From: Frigidibacter sp. RF13
Lineage (GTDB): Bacteria > Pseudomonadota > Alphaproteobacteria > Rhodobacterales > Rhodobacteraceae
Direction: 5' to 3'
DNA: 64,000 nucleotides
Assembly (NCBI RefSeq): GCF_026626305.1
Contig: NZ_JAPNUE010000002.1
Coordinates: forward strand, 124,001 to 188,000
Shown: one piece after another, positions 53,333 to 62,632 of the stretch
Position numbering within the stretch: position 1 is the stretch's first letter
How the letters are laid out: each line of letters opens with the position of its first letter
Made by a program: the position numbers and the translations under genes
The notes under the pieces: generated by a model
What the model saw: the letters and a program-made list of their open reading frames with translations, nothing else
Told to the model about the DNA's origin: nothing
The model's database searches: none

Positions 53333-54283
53333 ATGAGCAAAGCCTTCGCATCGGCGGGCGATCTTGCCGAGAAGAAAACCAGCTTCACCAAGGTGGGCGA
53401 GGGGCTCTATGCCTTCACCGCAGAGGGCGATCCGAACACCGGCGTCATCATCGGCGACGACAGCGTGATGATCGTCGAGGCGCAGGCGACGCCGCGGCTG
53501 GCGCGCAAGGTGATCGACTGCGTGCGGTCCGTCACCGACAAGCCGATCAGCCATGTCGTGCTGACCCATTATCACGCCGTCCGGGTGCTTGGCGCCTCGG
53601 CCTATGGCGCGGATCAGATCATCATGTCCGACGCCGCGCGAGCGATGGTGGTCGAGCGCGGGCAGGAAGACTGGGACAGTGAGTTTGCCCGCTTTCCGAG
53701 GCTCTTCCAGGGGCATGAAGAAATCCCCGGCCTGACCTGGCCGACGACGACCTTCAGCGATGCGATGACGGTCTATCTCGGTAGACGCCGGGTCGACATC
53801 CAGCATCTGGGCCGCGCGCATACCGCAGGCGACGCAGTAGTCTGGGTGCCGGACCAGGAGGTCATGTTCACCGGCGATATCGTCGAATATCACTCCGCCT
53901 GCTATTGCGGCGATGGCCATTTCGCCGACTGGGCCGGGACGCTGGAGAATATCGCGAGCTTCGATCCGGTCGCGATCGCGCCGGGGCGGGGTGATGCCCT
54001 TGTGGGCCGCGAGATGGTCGCGAAGGCCATCGCCGCGACGTCCGATTTCGTCGAAAGCACCTACCGCCCGGCCGCGAGGGTCGCGGCGCGCGGCGGCAGC
54101 CTGAAGGAAGCCTGGGACGCGGTGCGCGCCGAATGTGATCCGAAATTCAAGGACTACGCGATCTACGAACACTGCCTGCCGTTCAACGTGTCGCGCGCCT
54201 ACGACGAGGCGCGCGGCATAGATACGCCGCGGATCTGGACCGCGGCGCGCGACCGCGAAATGTGGGATGCGCTGCAAGGATAG
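53333..54283 (+). CDS. MBL-fold protein with one metal site lost
   Basis: The 316-residue protein has the MBL alpha-beta-beta-alpha outline. Of the metal ligands, His79 and His81 (THYH), His163 (GRAHTAGD) and Asp182 (TGDIV) are kept. The Asp-His pair of HxHxDH is replaced by Val83-Arg84, and the His of the PGHG turn is Arg219 (APGRG). The canonical second metal site is therefore missing. It may bind one metal or none, and may hydrolyse a product of the hydroxylase pathway. It is followed after 59 bases by the TRAP genes and preceded by two MarR-type operators. Confidence 0.85.
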   Translation: MSKAFASAGDLAEKKTSFTKVGEGLYAFTAEGDPNTGVIIGDDSVMIVEAQATPRLARKVIDCVRSVTDKPISHVVLTHYHAVRVLGASAYGADQIIMSDAARAMVVERGQEDWDSEFARFPRLFQGHEEIPGLTWPTTTFSDAMTVYLGRRRVDIQHLGRAHTAGDAVVWVPDQEVMFTGDIVEYHSACYCGDGHFADWAGTLENIASFDPVAIAPGRGDALVGREMVAKAIAATSDFVESTYRPAARVAARGGSLKEAWDAVRAECDPKFKDYAIYEHCLPFNVSRAYDEARGIDTPRIWTAARDREMWDALQG

Positions 54284-54342
54284 CGGCAGCCGCGCGCGGG
54301 GGCCAACAAGCGAGTGACAGTTTCCATGGAGGAGGAACAATA

Positions 54343-55377
54343 ATGACCGTTAACATGAAAGGCTTGGGCCGACTTCTGGCCGGTGTCGTCTTGTCGATCG
54401 GCGCGACCGCGACAAGCACGCTTGCAGAGACGACCCTGTCGCTGTCAAGCTGGCTGCCGCCACGCCATCCGCTTGTCGTCAATGCGGTCGAACCATGGGC
54501 CGACAAGGTCGAGGAAGTCACCGAAGGCCGCGTTACCGTTCGGGTCCTTGCCAAGCCGATGGGCCCGCCCCCGGCGCATTTTGACATAGCGGCCGAAGGG
54601 GTCGCCGACATCGCCTACGGCCTGCATTCCTTCACGACGGACGACCGGTTCAAGCGGTCGCGGATCGGCCAGTTTTCGTTCATCGGCGACGATGCTGTCG
54701 CCGCCTCAAAAGCCTTCTGGAACATCTATTCGGGCCAGCTTGAGGCACAGAAGGAACATCAGGGTGTGAAGCTCCTCGGCCTCTTCGTGCACGGCCCCGG
54801 TGTACTGCATTCCAAGGACCGGAAGATCGAAGGCCGGGCCGATCTGTCCGGGCTGAAGATCCGCGTGCCGGGCGGCTATATCTCCGATCTCATGGCCGAC
54901 CTCGGGGCGACCACGCTCTTCATGTCGTCGAGCGAGGTCTACGAGAAGCTGTCGCGCGGCGTCATCGATGGCGTCACCTTCACCTACGAGGCGCTGACCG
55001 CGTTCAAACTGACGAATGACATCAAATACACGATGCGCGTGCCCGGCGGTTTCTACAACACCACCTGGTTCCTGGTGATGAACGAGGCCAAGTGGAACGA
55101 AATCTCGCCCGAGGATCAGGCTGCGATCGAGGCGATCTCGGGACTTGCCTTCGCCGAACTGGCGGGGATCGCCTGGAATGCGGCGGATGAGGCGGCAAAG
55201 GCCGCGATCAACGAGGCCGGCATCGAAGTCTATGACGCCCCCGCGCCGCTCCTCGAGGAAATCAAGGCGAGCGCCGCAAAGTTCGAAGCGACCTGGGCCG
55301 AGGATGTGGCCAAGGACGGTTACGACGGCGCAGCGGCGCTGCAGGCCCTGCGCGCGGAAACCGGTGTGGAGTACTGA
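54343..55377 (+). CDS. TRAP transporter substrate-binding protein (DctP family)
   Basis: A signal peptide (MTVNMKGLGRLLAGVVLSIGA...LAE) precedes a DctP-like domain (about 27-345). The organic-acid landmark Arg is in L-K-I-R-V-P-G-G, and F-Y-N-T-T-W-F-L-V-M-N is typical. The ligand is a carboxylate, perhaps an aromatic acid given the context. GGAGGA precedes the start at 54343. It is followed directly by the small and large permease genes. Confidence 0.92.
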   Translation: MTVNMKGLGRLLAGVVLSIGATATSTLAETTLSLSSWLPPRHPLVVNAVEPWADKVEEVTEGRVTVRVLAKPMGPPPAHFDIAAEGVADIAYGLHSFTTDDRFKRSRIGQFSFIGDDAVAASKAFWNIYSGQLEAQKEHQGVKLLGLFVHGPGVLHSKDRKIEGRADLSGLKIRVPGGYISDLMADLGATTLFMSSSEVYEKLSRGVIDGVTFTYEALTAFKLTNDIKYTMRVPGGFYNTTWFLVMNEAKWNEISPEDQAAIEAISGLAFAELAGIAWNAADEAAKAAINEAGIEVYDAPAPLLEEIKASAAKFEATWAEDVAKDGYDGAAALQALRAETGVEY

Positions 55378-55380
55378 GTG

Positions 55381-55935
55381 ATGGAGCGGCTTCGGCAAAG
55401 GTTCAGGCGCCGTTCCTCCGGCGACGACCAGACATTAGACATCCGGCTCTTTCTGGAACGGACACTCGGGGTCGGAGCCGCTCTTATCTTGTTCATCCTC
55501 ATCCTGATAACCTGCGTGGATGTGGTGGGGCGATATTTCTTCGGGGCGCCGCTGAGCGGCGCCTTCGAGATGACCGAGATCATGCTGGCAGCGCTTGTCT
55601 TCACCGCGCTGCCACTGACGACCGAGCGGGTGGAGCACGTCGAGGTCGACCTCCTTGCCTCGATGGTGGGCGCCTCGGCAAACCGGCTGATGATAGCGTT
55701 CGCGGGCCTGTTTTCAGCGGCGCTCCTGGCGACATTCTCCTGGCGCCTGGCATCGCATGCCTACAAGGCGGCGATGGACGGGACAGTCACCAACGCGCTG
55801 CACATTCCCTTGGCGCCGTTCGGTTATCTTGCAAGTTTTTCCTGCCTTCTGTGCGCGTTCATCGCCTTCCTGCGCGGCATCATCCCGCCAAGCGAACCCG
55901 CCGACGCGAACCAGCCCGGGGAGGGCGCGCTATGA
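55381..55935 (+). CDS. TRAP transporter small permease (DctQ family)
   Basis: The 184-residue protein has four membrane helices and the D-V-V-G-R-Y-F-F-G motif near residue 46 and E-H-V-E-V-D-L near 84, as in DctQ proteins. I chose the ATG at 55381 because GGAG lies nine bases upstream; a GTG at 55378 is also possible. The stop overlaps the DctM gene by ATGA. Confidence 0.9.
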   Translation: MERLRQRFRRRSSGDDQTLDIRLFLERTLGVGAALILFILILITCVDVVGRYFFGAPLSGAFEMTEIMLAALVFTALPLTTERVEHVEVDLLASMVGASANRLMIAFAGLFSAALLATFSWRLASHAYKAAMDGTVTNALHIPLAPFGYLASFSCLLCAFIAFLRGIIPPSEPADANQPGEGAL

Positions 55936-57248
55936 TCGAATCCCTGATTGGTTTCGCGGTCCTTCTTTTGCTGATCTTCATCCGGGTTCCGATCGCTTTT
56001 GCGATGGCGGCGGTGGGCGGCATCGGCTTTGCCCTGATGCGCGGCTGGGCGCCTGCCTGGTCGATGACCGGCCAGGTCGCCTTCGATACATCGCTGTCCT
56101 ACAGCCTCTCGGTCATTCCGCTTTTCATCTTCATGGGCAACGTTCTGGCCGCGTCCGGCGTCGCGCATGGGCTCTATGCCGGGGCTGACAGGATCTTCGG
56201 GCGCATGCGCGGCGGGCTTGCCATGGCGGCGGTCTTTTCTTGCGGCGGCTTTTCCGCAGTCTGCGGATCGTCGCTTGCCACCGCTGCGACCATGTCGAAG
56301 GTCGCGATGCCGTCGATGCGGAAATATGGCTATGACGACCGGCTCGCCACAGGCGCGATCGCGGCCGGTGGCACGCTCGGTATCCTGATCCCGCCGAGCG
56401 TGATCCTGATCATCTTCGGCCTTCTGACCGAAACCAATATCGCGAAACTCTTCGTCGCCGGGATCATTCCGGGTGCGGTCGCGGTTCTTTTCTATCTGAT
56501 CGCTGTGCGCGTGGCGGTTGCCTTCAACCCTGCGCTTGCGCCGGCGGGCAGGGCGACCGTGCCGATGACCCGTTCCGACATGGTCGGTGTCCTTTGCGTG
56601 CTCGGGCTCTTCCTGTTCATCATGGCGGGGATCTACGGCGGCCTCTTCACGCCCACCGAAGCGGCGGGGATGGGCGCGGCCGCGGCGGTCGTCATTGCGC
56701 TCGCGCTGCGCACGATGAGCCGGGCCGACTTCCTTGAGGCGACGCTCGACAGCGTGCGCGCCACCGCGATGATCTTCGCCATCATCATCGGTGCCGAGCT
56801 TTTCACCAACTTCATCAATTACGCGGGGTTGCCCGACGCGCTCGCCGATTTCGTCGCCGATCACGAGATGCCGGTCTGGATGGTCATGACCTTTATCGTT
56901 CTCGTGTACATGCTTCTGGGGTGCGTTCTGGAGAGCCTGTCGATGGTCCTCCTGACCGTACCGATCTTCTATCCGCTGATGTACAAGCTGCCGTTCACCA
57001 ACGAACTGCTGCTTGACCCCGAAAATGCGATGATCTGGTTTGCCATCATCGTGGTCGTGGTCACCGAAATCAGCCTGATCACGCCGCCGGTCGGGATGAA
57101 TGTCTTCGTGCTGAGGGGCGTCCTGCGCGACGTATCGCTCAGCACGATCTTCCGCGGGGTGCTGCCGTTCTGGATTGCCGACATCGTGCGCCTTACGCTG
57201 CTGATCGTGGTGCCGTCGCTGTCGCTCTGGCTCGTCGGAAAGATGTAG
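55932..57248 (+). CDS. TRAP transporter large permease (DctM family)
   Basis: The 438-residue protein has about twelve membrane segments. The family motifs S-V-I-P-L-F-I-F-M-G-N, C-G-G-F-S-A-V-C-G-S-S, G-I-L-I-P-P-S and the C-terminal T-P-P-V-G-M-N-V-F-V are all present. It carries out sodium-coupled uptake with DctP and DctQ. The gap of 113 bases to the next gene shows no named element. Confidence 0.93.
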   Translation: MIESLIGFAVLLLLIFIRVPIAFAMAAVGGIGFALMRGWAPAWSMTGQVAFDTSLSYSLSVIPLFIFMGNVLAASGVAHGLYAGADRIFGRMRGGLAMAAVFSCGGFSAVCGSSLATAATMSKVAMPSMRKYGYDDRLATGAIAAGGTLGILIPPSVILIIFGLLTETNIAKLFVAGIIPGAVAVLFYLIAVRVAVAFNPALAPAGRATVPMTRSDMVGVLCVLGLFLFIMAGIYGGLFTPTEAAGMGAAAAVVIALALRTMSRADFLEATLDSVRATAMIFAIIIGAELFTNFINYAGLPDALADFVADHEMPVWMVMTFIVLVYMLLGCVLESLSMVLLTVPIFYPLMYKLPFTNELLLDPENAMIWFAIIVVVVTEISLITPPVGMNVFVLRGVLRDVSLSTIFRGVLPFWIADIVRLTLLIVVPSLSLWLVGKM

Positions 57249-57361
57249 GCCGAACGGAAAGCCACCCGGTAGTATCGCTGCGCTGACTACACCAGGTATC
57301 TTTCCCCACGGCTGGCATCGGCGTCCGCCGGTCGCGGCGACCCGCCAGTCGAGAGTGCGAG

Positions 57362-59026
57362 CTAGCGCCGTTTGGTATCGTGCCGCCTTTCGATGCTTGA
57401 AATCAGGCTCGCGGCGCCGAGTGTCAGGATCACGTAAAGGATCGCGGCCGAGTTGAACGGGGCGAAGGGCAGGAAGCTTGCCGACTGGAACTCCCGCATG
57501 CGCTGGGTCACGTCCCGGACCGAGAGGATCGACAGGAGCGAGGTGTCCTTCAGGATCGCGATGAACTCGTTGCCAAGCGGCGGGATCACGATCTTCAGGG
57601 CCTGCGGCAAAACCACCAGCCGCGCGACCTTGTAATTGTTGAGGCCGAGCGAGCGGGCTGCCTCTATCTGCCCCGCTGGCACGGCCTCGATGCCCGCCCG
57701 GAAAATCTCTGCCAGATAGGCAGAATATCCGATCGCGATCGCTATGACCCCCCTGAGGACGTTTGGCATTTCGATGGCGCCGCCCGAGATATCCTTCAGC
57801 GCGCCAGCGAACGGCAGGCCGACGAAGAGGATAATGACCAGCATCGGGATGCCGCGCACCGTGTCGATGAAGAACTCGGCACTGACCGAGAGCGGGTGGC
57901 GGCCGTGCTGATGGGCCGAGAAGGTGAGAAGACCGATGAGCAGCCCGCCGACAAACAAAAGGAGCGCCGGAACGCGGTAGCGATCGGGCAGCTGGCTGAT
58001 CTCCCACAGGATCGGCTGACCTTCAGGGGCGAGTTCTGCCGGAACGAGTGCGGCCGAGACCTGGCTGCCGTCGGCCAGCGCCTTCAAGGCATTCTCGTTG
58101 GATGCAGAGCTGCGAAGCCCGATCTCGCGGTCGAGCGTCGGGTCGAACTCCGCAAAGCGGATGGCATCGACGAGCGCCTTCGGCGTTCCCTTCACGATCG
58201 CCACCCGCTTGTCGAGCGAGCCGACAAGAACGAAGCGCTCATGCGGCAGGTTCCAGAGGATGGCCGCCACGAGAATGGCTGCGGCGCAGGCCGCGCCCCA
58301 GATACGGGTGGTCATCTTCGAGGGGCGCAGGAACAGAAGCCCTGCCCAGATCAGACCGAGGCTGCCCGCCAGCAGATAGGCGAAGATGCCCGCGCGCAGC
58401 GTGGTGAAGAGGCCTGAGGCAAAACCAAGGTGCGCCGCGAGCAGGAGATAGGCCAACCCAGCGACATTGAGTGCCAGAAGCGCCAGCGATGCCCAGCGAC
58501 CGATCATGGTCCGGCCCTTCGCGACGCCCAGTTCAACAAGACCTGCCAGCGAAAGGACGACGATCACGCCTGAATAGAGCCGAAGACCCTTGCCGAACAC
58601 TGTGGCGACATGGGCCGCCGCTTCCGGCGTCAGCTGGCGCGGGGTGGTCGATTTGATCACCAAGTCCGAGGTCGCCGGATCAAGCGAATTGGCCACGATC
58701 GAGGAGGCGAGTGCCGACAGATCGCCGAAGGCCGCCAACGCCACCGCCAGGATGGCGCTGCCCAGAAGCGCTGCGATGGCCAGGGTACGGCTGCGCCCCT
58801 GTTCGGTTGCGCCGCGCAACCTCAGGACCGGCCAGATGATGCCCAGGACCAGCACCGCCATGATCAGGAACCAGTCGCGCAGGAGGACCGGGGCCCCCTG
58901 CTCGACGCCGAGGATCGCCGTGATCGACCGTTTGTAATTCGGCACCATGGTGAAGAGGTACAGAATGAACGGCAGCATCGTCAGGATGACAAGATTGCTG
59001 GGTCGGATGCGAGCGAGCCGGTGCAT
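57362..59026 (-). CDS. Amino-acid-type ABC permease with unusual length
   Basis: The C-terminal third (about 365-554) is a HisM/GlnP-type permease: F-F-I-D-T-V-R-G-I-P-M-L, the EAA loop E-A-A-R-S-L-G-L-N-N-Y-K, and P-P-L-G-N-E-F-I-A-I-L-K-D-T-S-L. The N-terminal about 260 residues add seven or so further hydrophobic segments, and a soluble-looking stretch (about 265-340) lies between. Ordinary members have 220-400 residues. It may work with the binding protein encoded upstream. No ATPase gene is present in this window, so it relies on one elsewhere. Confidence 0.85.
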   Translation of the reverse strand: MHRLARIRPSNLVILTMLPFILYLFTMVPNYKRSITAILGVEQGAPVLLRDWFLIMAVLVLGIIWPVLRLRGATEQGRSRTLAIAALLGSAILAVALAAFGDLSALASSIVANSLDPATSDLVIKSTTPRQLTPEAAAHVATVFGKGLRLYSGVIVVLSLAGLVELGVAKGRTMIGRWASLALLALNVAGLAYLLLAAHLGFASGLFTTLRAGIFAYLLAGSLGLIWAGLLFLRPSKMTTRIWGAACAAAILVAAILWNLPHERFVLVGSLDKRVAIVKGTPKALVDAIRFAEFDPTLDREIGLRSSASNENALKALADGSQVSAALVPAELAPEGQPILWEISQLPDRYRVPALLLFVGGLLIGLLTFSAHQHGRHPLSVSAEFFIDTVRGIPMLVIILFVGLPFAGALKDISGGAIEMPNVLRGVIAIAIGYSAYLAEIFRAGIEAVPAGQIEAARSLGLNNYKVARLVVLPQALKIVIPPLGNEFIAILKDTSLLSILSVRDVTQRMREFQSASFLPFAPFNSAAILYVILTLGAASLISSIERRHDTKRR

Positions 59027-59112
59027 GGCGGTCCATATCTTTCAGGGAAAAGGGGGGCCGTGCGCGGCAACCGCGCGCGGCCCGGCGGGCACTTCAGTAC
59101 CCGAAGTGGCTG

Positions 59113-59856
59113 TCACTCGGTCGTCCAGTATTTTGCGACAAGCGCGTCGAGCGTGCCGTCAGCCTGGATCGCGGCCAGCCCCTCGTTGAAGGCGGCCACA
59201 TTCTCGTCGCCCTTGCGGAAGACGAGGCCGAGCGGGTCGGACTGAAGGCCCGTGATCCCGATGATAAGGCTGCCTGCGAATTCCTTCTCGTAGGCGGCGG
59301 CCGAGGTGCCGTCGATCACGACACCCGCGACATCGCCGTTCTGCAGCGCCACGACCGCGCCCACGAACGTGTCGTAGAGCGCGACGTTATCGCGGCCGAC
59401 AAGCTCTTCGGCCAGCTGGGCATTCGTCGTCGCGGTCTGCGCGGCAAGCTTGCGGCCCGAAGATTTGATGTCGTCAAGCGTCATCCCCTCGTCTTCGACC
59501 CGGACGAGCACCGCCTGACTTACGATGATGTAGGGCTCAGAAAAATCCATCGTCTGCTTGCGTTCGTCAGTGATCGAGACGCCCGAGGCGACAAGGTCGA
59601 ATTCGCCCTGCTGCAGCGCCCCGAAGATGCCGTCCCAGGCGGTGGTCACGAATTCGGCCGTGCAATTGATGCGCTCGCAGATCGCATTCACCACATCGAC
59701 GTCGAAGCCGACGATCTGCCCGGTTGCGGGATCGACGGTTTCCATGGGCGGATAGGTCGTGTCGGAGCCGACCTTCAGATGGGCGCCGCCCAGGTCGGCG
59801 GCGTTTGCAGCAAATCCCAGGGTGGCGATCGCTGCGGCCAGGATAGTGGTTTTCAT
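59113..59856 (-). CDS. Polar-amino-acid-type ABC binding protein
   Basis: The 247-residue protein has a signal peptide (MKTTILAAAIATLGFAANA) and the SBP3 pattern V-G-S-D-T-T-Y-P-P-M-E, G-F-D-V-D-V, Q-Q-G-E-F-D-L-V, and D-F-S-E-P-Y. A C-I-N-C-like pair is in RINCTAEF. It binds a polar amino acid or a similar compound. Its start overlaps the LacI gene stop by ATGA, and it is followed by the long permease, so lacI-SBP-permease form one unit. Confidence 0.9.
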   Translation of the reverse strand: MKTTILAAAIATLGFAANAADLGGAHLKVGSDTTYPPMETVDPATGQIVGFDVDVVNAICERINCTAEFVTTAWDGIFGALQQGEFDLVASGVSITDERKQTMDFSEPYIIVSQAVLVRVEDEGMTLDDIKSSGRKLAAQTATTNAQLAEELVGRDNVALYDTFVGAVVALQNGDVAGVVIDGTSAAAYEKEFAGSLIIGITGLQSDPLGLVFRKGDENVAAFNEGLAAIQADGTLDALVAKYWTTE

Positions 59857-60947
59857 CTTCTTCTCCTCTGTTGCGCAAGATGTCCCGTTTCGATCAGCCG
59901 GTCGGGCTGGCGCGGGATCAGTATTGGCCGGAAGACCTTCTGGAGGTCCGACGGCGGCTCCCCCGCCATGCGGCGGAGGAGGAACTCTCCCAATGTGCGG
60001 CCGAGATCCTCGACCGGTTGGAAATGCGTGGTGAGTGGCGGTGCGAAATATTCCGAGACGTTGAGATCGTCATAGGCGATCACCGAAACGTCGCTCTCGG
60101 CCGAAAGACCGAGGTCGCGCAGACCCGCGAGGACACCGAGTGTCGTTGCCTCGTTCACGCAGATAAAGCCGGTCGGCGGGCGGGCATTGCCGTGCAACCG
60201 GTGTGCGGTGTCGCGCCCGAACCGGGCCGTCAGGTCGCCTTCGGCGATCAGATCGTCACAATCCGGCAGACCCGCTTCGGCGAATGCGGTGCGGAACCCC
60301 TCGGCGCGGCTTTGCGCGTAGGCCAGGTCGGGACGGGGATTGATCAGTGCAATGCGACTGTGTCCCCCGGCAATCAGGCGGCGTGTCGCGTCCAGCGCGA
60401 TCCAGTGGCTGTCGATATCGACGAAGGCGTAGCGCGCGGCAGTGTCGCAGCGCCCCATCGCCACGAAGGGGAAATCGGCGCTGCTGAGGAAGTCGATGCG
60501 GGGATCGCTCTGGCGGATGCCGGAAAAGGCGATCCCGTCGGCCAGCCCGCGCCGGACGATGGTTCCGGCGACCTTCAGACCCTCGTCCGCATCGCGGATC
60601 GGGTATATCGACAGCTGGTAGGGCGAGCCCTCAAGCGCCTGGCTGATACCGCTTAATATCTCGGCATATTCGACGCCGTTCCATTCGTGGCCCTCGGCAA
60701 CCGATATCGGCATGAGGACCGCCACCTGAAAGGTCTTTCCGGTGCGCAGCGAGGCGGCGCGCGGATTGACCGAATAGCCGATCTGCCTTGCCGCTTCGCG
60801 GATGCGTTCCTTGGTGTCTTCCGTGACCACCGGCGAGTCGTTCAGCGCCTTGGAAACGGTCGCAATGGAATAGCCGGTCACTTCGGCGAGTGTCTTCACG
60901 GTCGGGCGCATACCCTTCGGCGCGCTATGCGACCGTCGGGCCGTCAT
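59853..60947 (-). CDS. LacI-family regulator
   Basis: The N-terminal helix-turn-helix (V-K-T-L-A-E-V-T-G-Y-S-I-A-T-V-S-K-A-L-N) is followed by a periplasmic-binding-like effector domain. The start at 60947 has GGAG upstream; ATG at 60911 or one at 60968 are alternatives. The stop overlaps the binding-protein gene. The divergent region with the GH1 gene carries two 16- to 18-bp palindromes that fit LacI-type sites. The effector is unknown, though a sugar or sugar-conjugate would suit a LacI protein next to a beta-glucosidase. Confidence 0.92.
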   Translation of the reverse strand: MTARRSHSAPKGMRPTVKTLAEVTGYSIATVSKALNDSPVVTEDTKERIREAARQIGYSVNPRAASLRTGKTFQVAVLMPISVAEGHEWNGVEYAEILSGISQALEGSPYQLSIYPIRDADEGLKVAGTIVRRGLADGIAFSGIRQSDPRIDFLSSADFPFVAMGRCDTAARYAFVDIDSHWIALDATRRLIAGGHSRIALINPRPDLAYAQSRAEGFRTAFAEAGLPDCDDLIAEGDLTARFGRDTAHRLHGNARPPTGFICVNEATTLGVLAGLRDLGLSAESDVSVIAYDDLNVSEYFAPPLTTHFQPVEDLGRTLGEFLLRRMAGEPPSDLQKVFRPILIPRQPDRLIETGHLAQQRRRR

Positions 60948-60982
60948 GGCTGCCCCACTCCTGACCATTGGCTCCGGCTTCT

Positions 60983-61000
60983 CATAAAAACGTTTTTATG
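60983..61000. promoter_or_regulatory. LacI-type operator 1
   Basis: CATAAAAACGTTTTTATG is a perfect 18-bp palindrome with the central CG common to LacI-family operators. It lies 36 bases upstream of the lacI start. Confidence 0.8.
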
Positions 61001-61176
61001 ACATCGCCGGGTCGAGTCAAGGCCTAAGGCCTGTCACTGCTTGGCTGACGACGTCGCAAGCGGCATGACCTTCGGTATCTGCCGCTTGAGATAGTCAGCC
61101 CAAGACCGCTGCATCCAGAATCGCAGCTCGGCGAGTTGGACACAGCAAGGGCCGCTTGACTTGTCGAGATTAAGCA

Positions 61177-61192
61177 ATAAAAACGTTTTTAT
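61177..61192. promoter_or_regulatory. LacI-type operator 2
   Basis: ATAAAAACGTTTTTAT is a perfect 16-bp palindrome identical to the core of operator 1. It lies 58 bases upstream of the GH1 start and overlaps the expected promoter. Confidence 0.8.
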
Positions 61193-61249
61193 AGAATACG
61201 AGCCACAAAAGTGGCACCCGAAAGTCCCGTGCAGCGAGAGGAAAAGGTG

Positions 61250-62629
61250 ATGTCGAACACCCCCAAACCCGCTCTGCCGTTAGAAGCACGTGCTGCCGCT
61301 TTGCGATTCCCGGCAAGCTTTAGGTTCGGCGCCGCGACATCATCCTATCAGATCGAAGGCGGCATGGATGCCGACGGCAAGGGCAAGAGCATCTGGGACA
61401 CTTTCACGCGCCGACCCGGCGTGATCAGTGATGGTTCCTCTGGCGACGTGGCCTGTGACAGTTATCACCGCTGGCCAGACGACATCGCCTTGCTGCGAGA
61501 GATGGGTCTTGGAAGCTATCGCTTTTCGCTCAGCTGGCCGCGCATACAGCCGGGCGGTCGCGGCAAGGTCAATGCGAAGGGCATCGGCTACTATGACCGC
61601 CTGATCGACGAACTTCTCCGCGCCGGGATCGAGCCCTTCGTCACCCTCTACCACTGGGACCTGCCGCAAGAGCTTCAGGATGACGGCGGCTGGTATGTCA
61701 GGGAAACCGCCAACCGGTTTGCCGACTACGCCGAGATTGCGGTTGCCGCCCTCGGGGACAGGGTGAAAAGCTGGACCACGCTGAACGAACCCTGGACCTT
61801 TGCATGGACGGGTCACGCCTATGGTGAAGATGCTCCGGGGTTCACCGATGGTGTCAAGGGTGGCCTCACGGCCAGCCACCATGCGCTTTTGGCGCACGGT
61901 CTGGCGGTGCCGCGGATCCGCGCCGCCGCCCCTGGGGCGGATGTAGGCATCGTCCTGGATTTCAACGTCGTCCATCCGGCCAGCAGCGCACCCCAGGACC
62001 GGGCCGCTGCCAAACGCTTCGAAGGTGTGCAGAACCGCTGGTACCTCGATGCGGTTTTCAAAGGCCGCTATCCCGATGACATTCTGGAACTTTGCGCCGT
62101 GGACCTGCCCGACATCCGGCCGGACGACAATGCGCTGATCGCACAGCCGCTCGACTTTCTGGGCATGAACATCTACCGCCGTTCGGTGATCGGCACAGGC
62201 AGCGAGCTGCCGCCGCTCAGTTTCACCCGGACGAATCCGCCGGGCCGCAATTCGGCGCTGAACTGGGAAATCTGGCCACGCTGCATCAGCGAAGCCCTTG
62301 AATATGTCCACCGCGAATATGCACCCGGGCAGATATTCATTACGGAGAACGGCCTGGCGACGCCCGCCGAAACGCCCGGAGCGGACGGACGGGTATTTGA
62401 CCTGGAGCGTGCCGAATATTTCGTCGACCACCTTGAGCAGGTGTCAAAAGCCCTAGACTCCGGCGTGCCGGTGAAGGGCTATTTCGCCTGGACCCTCATC
62501 GACAATTTCGAGTGGGCCTATGGCTATGCGTCGCAATTCGGTCTCGCCTATCTGGATCGAAAGAGCCTTGACCGGCGGCTGAAATATTCGGGCGAGGTCT
62601 ACGGACACATCGCCCGAAACGGGCGCTGA
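61250..62629 (+). CDS. GH1 beta-glucosidase
   Basis: The enzyme hydrolyses beta-glucosides or related beta-glycosides. The acid/base Glu180 is in T-L-N-E-P and the nucleophile Glu366 in I-T-E-N-G. The opening F-R-F-G-A-A-T-S-S-Y-Q-I-E-G-G is the GH1 N-terminal signature. The length of 459 residues is usual, and no signal peptide is seen, so it is cytoplasmic. AGGAAAAGG precedes the start at 61250. It is divergent from the LacI-ABC unit and directly followed by an SDR gene. Confidence 0.95.
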   Translation: MSNTPKPALPLEARAAALRFPASFRFGAATSSYQIEGGMDADGKGKSIWDTFTRRPGVISDGSSGDVACDSYHRWPDDIALLREMGLGSYRFSLSWPRIQPGGRGKVNAKGIGYYDRLIDELLRAGIEPFVTLYHWDLPQELQDDGGWYVRETANRFADYAEIAVAALGDRVKSWTTLNEPWTFAWTGHAYGEDAPGFTDGVKGGLTASHHALLAHGLAVPRIRAAAPGADVGIVLDFNVVHPASSAPQDRAAAKRFEGVQNRWYLDAVFKGRYPDDILELCAVDLPDIRPDDNALIAQPLDFLGMNIYRRSVIGTGSELPPLSFTRTNPPGRNSALNWEIWPRCISEALEYVHREYAPGQIFITENGLATPAETPGADGRVFDLERAEYFVDHLEQVSKALDSGVPVKGYFAWTLIDNFEWAYGYASQFGLAYLDRKSLDRRLKYSGEVYGHIARNGR

Positions 62630-62632
62630 CAG

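Larger units (their letters stand above)
60948..61249. other. 302-base divergent promoter region of lacI and the GH1 gene
   Basis: It contains the two AAAACGTTTT palindromes and a TTGACT hexamer at 61156-61161 reading towards the GH1 gene. I see no other structure. Confidence 0.6.

Noticed and set aside
55824..58007. Long antisense frame (727 codons) under the TRAP and ABC genes
   Set aside because: Low-complexity charged composition, no motif, and it crosses two clear genes and their intergenic gap.
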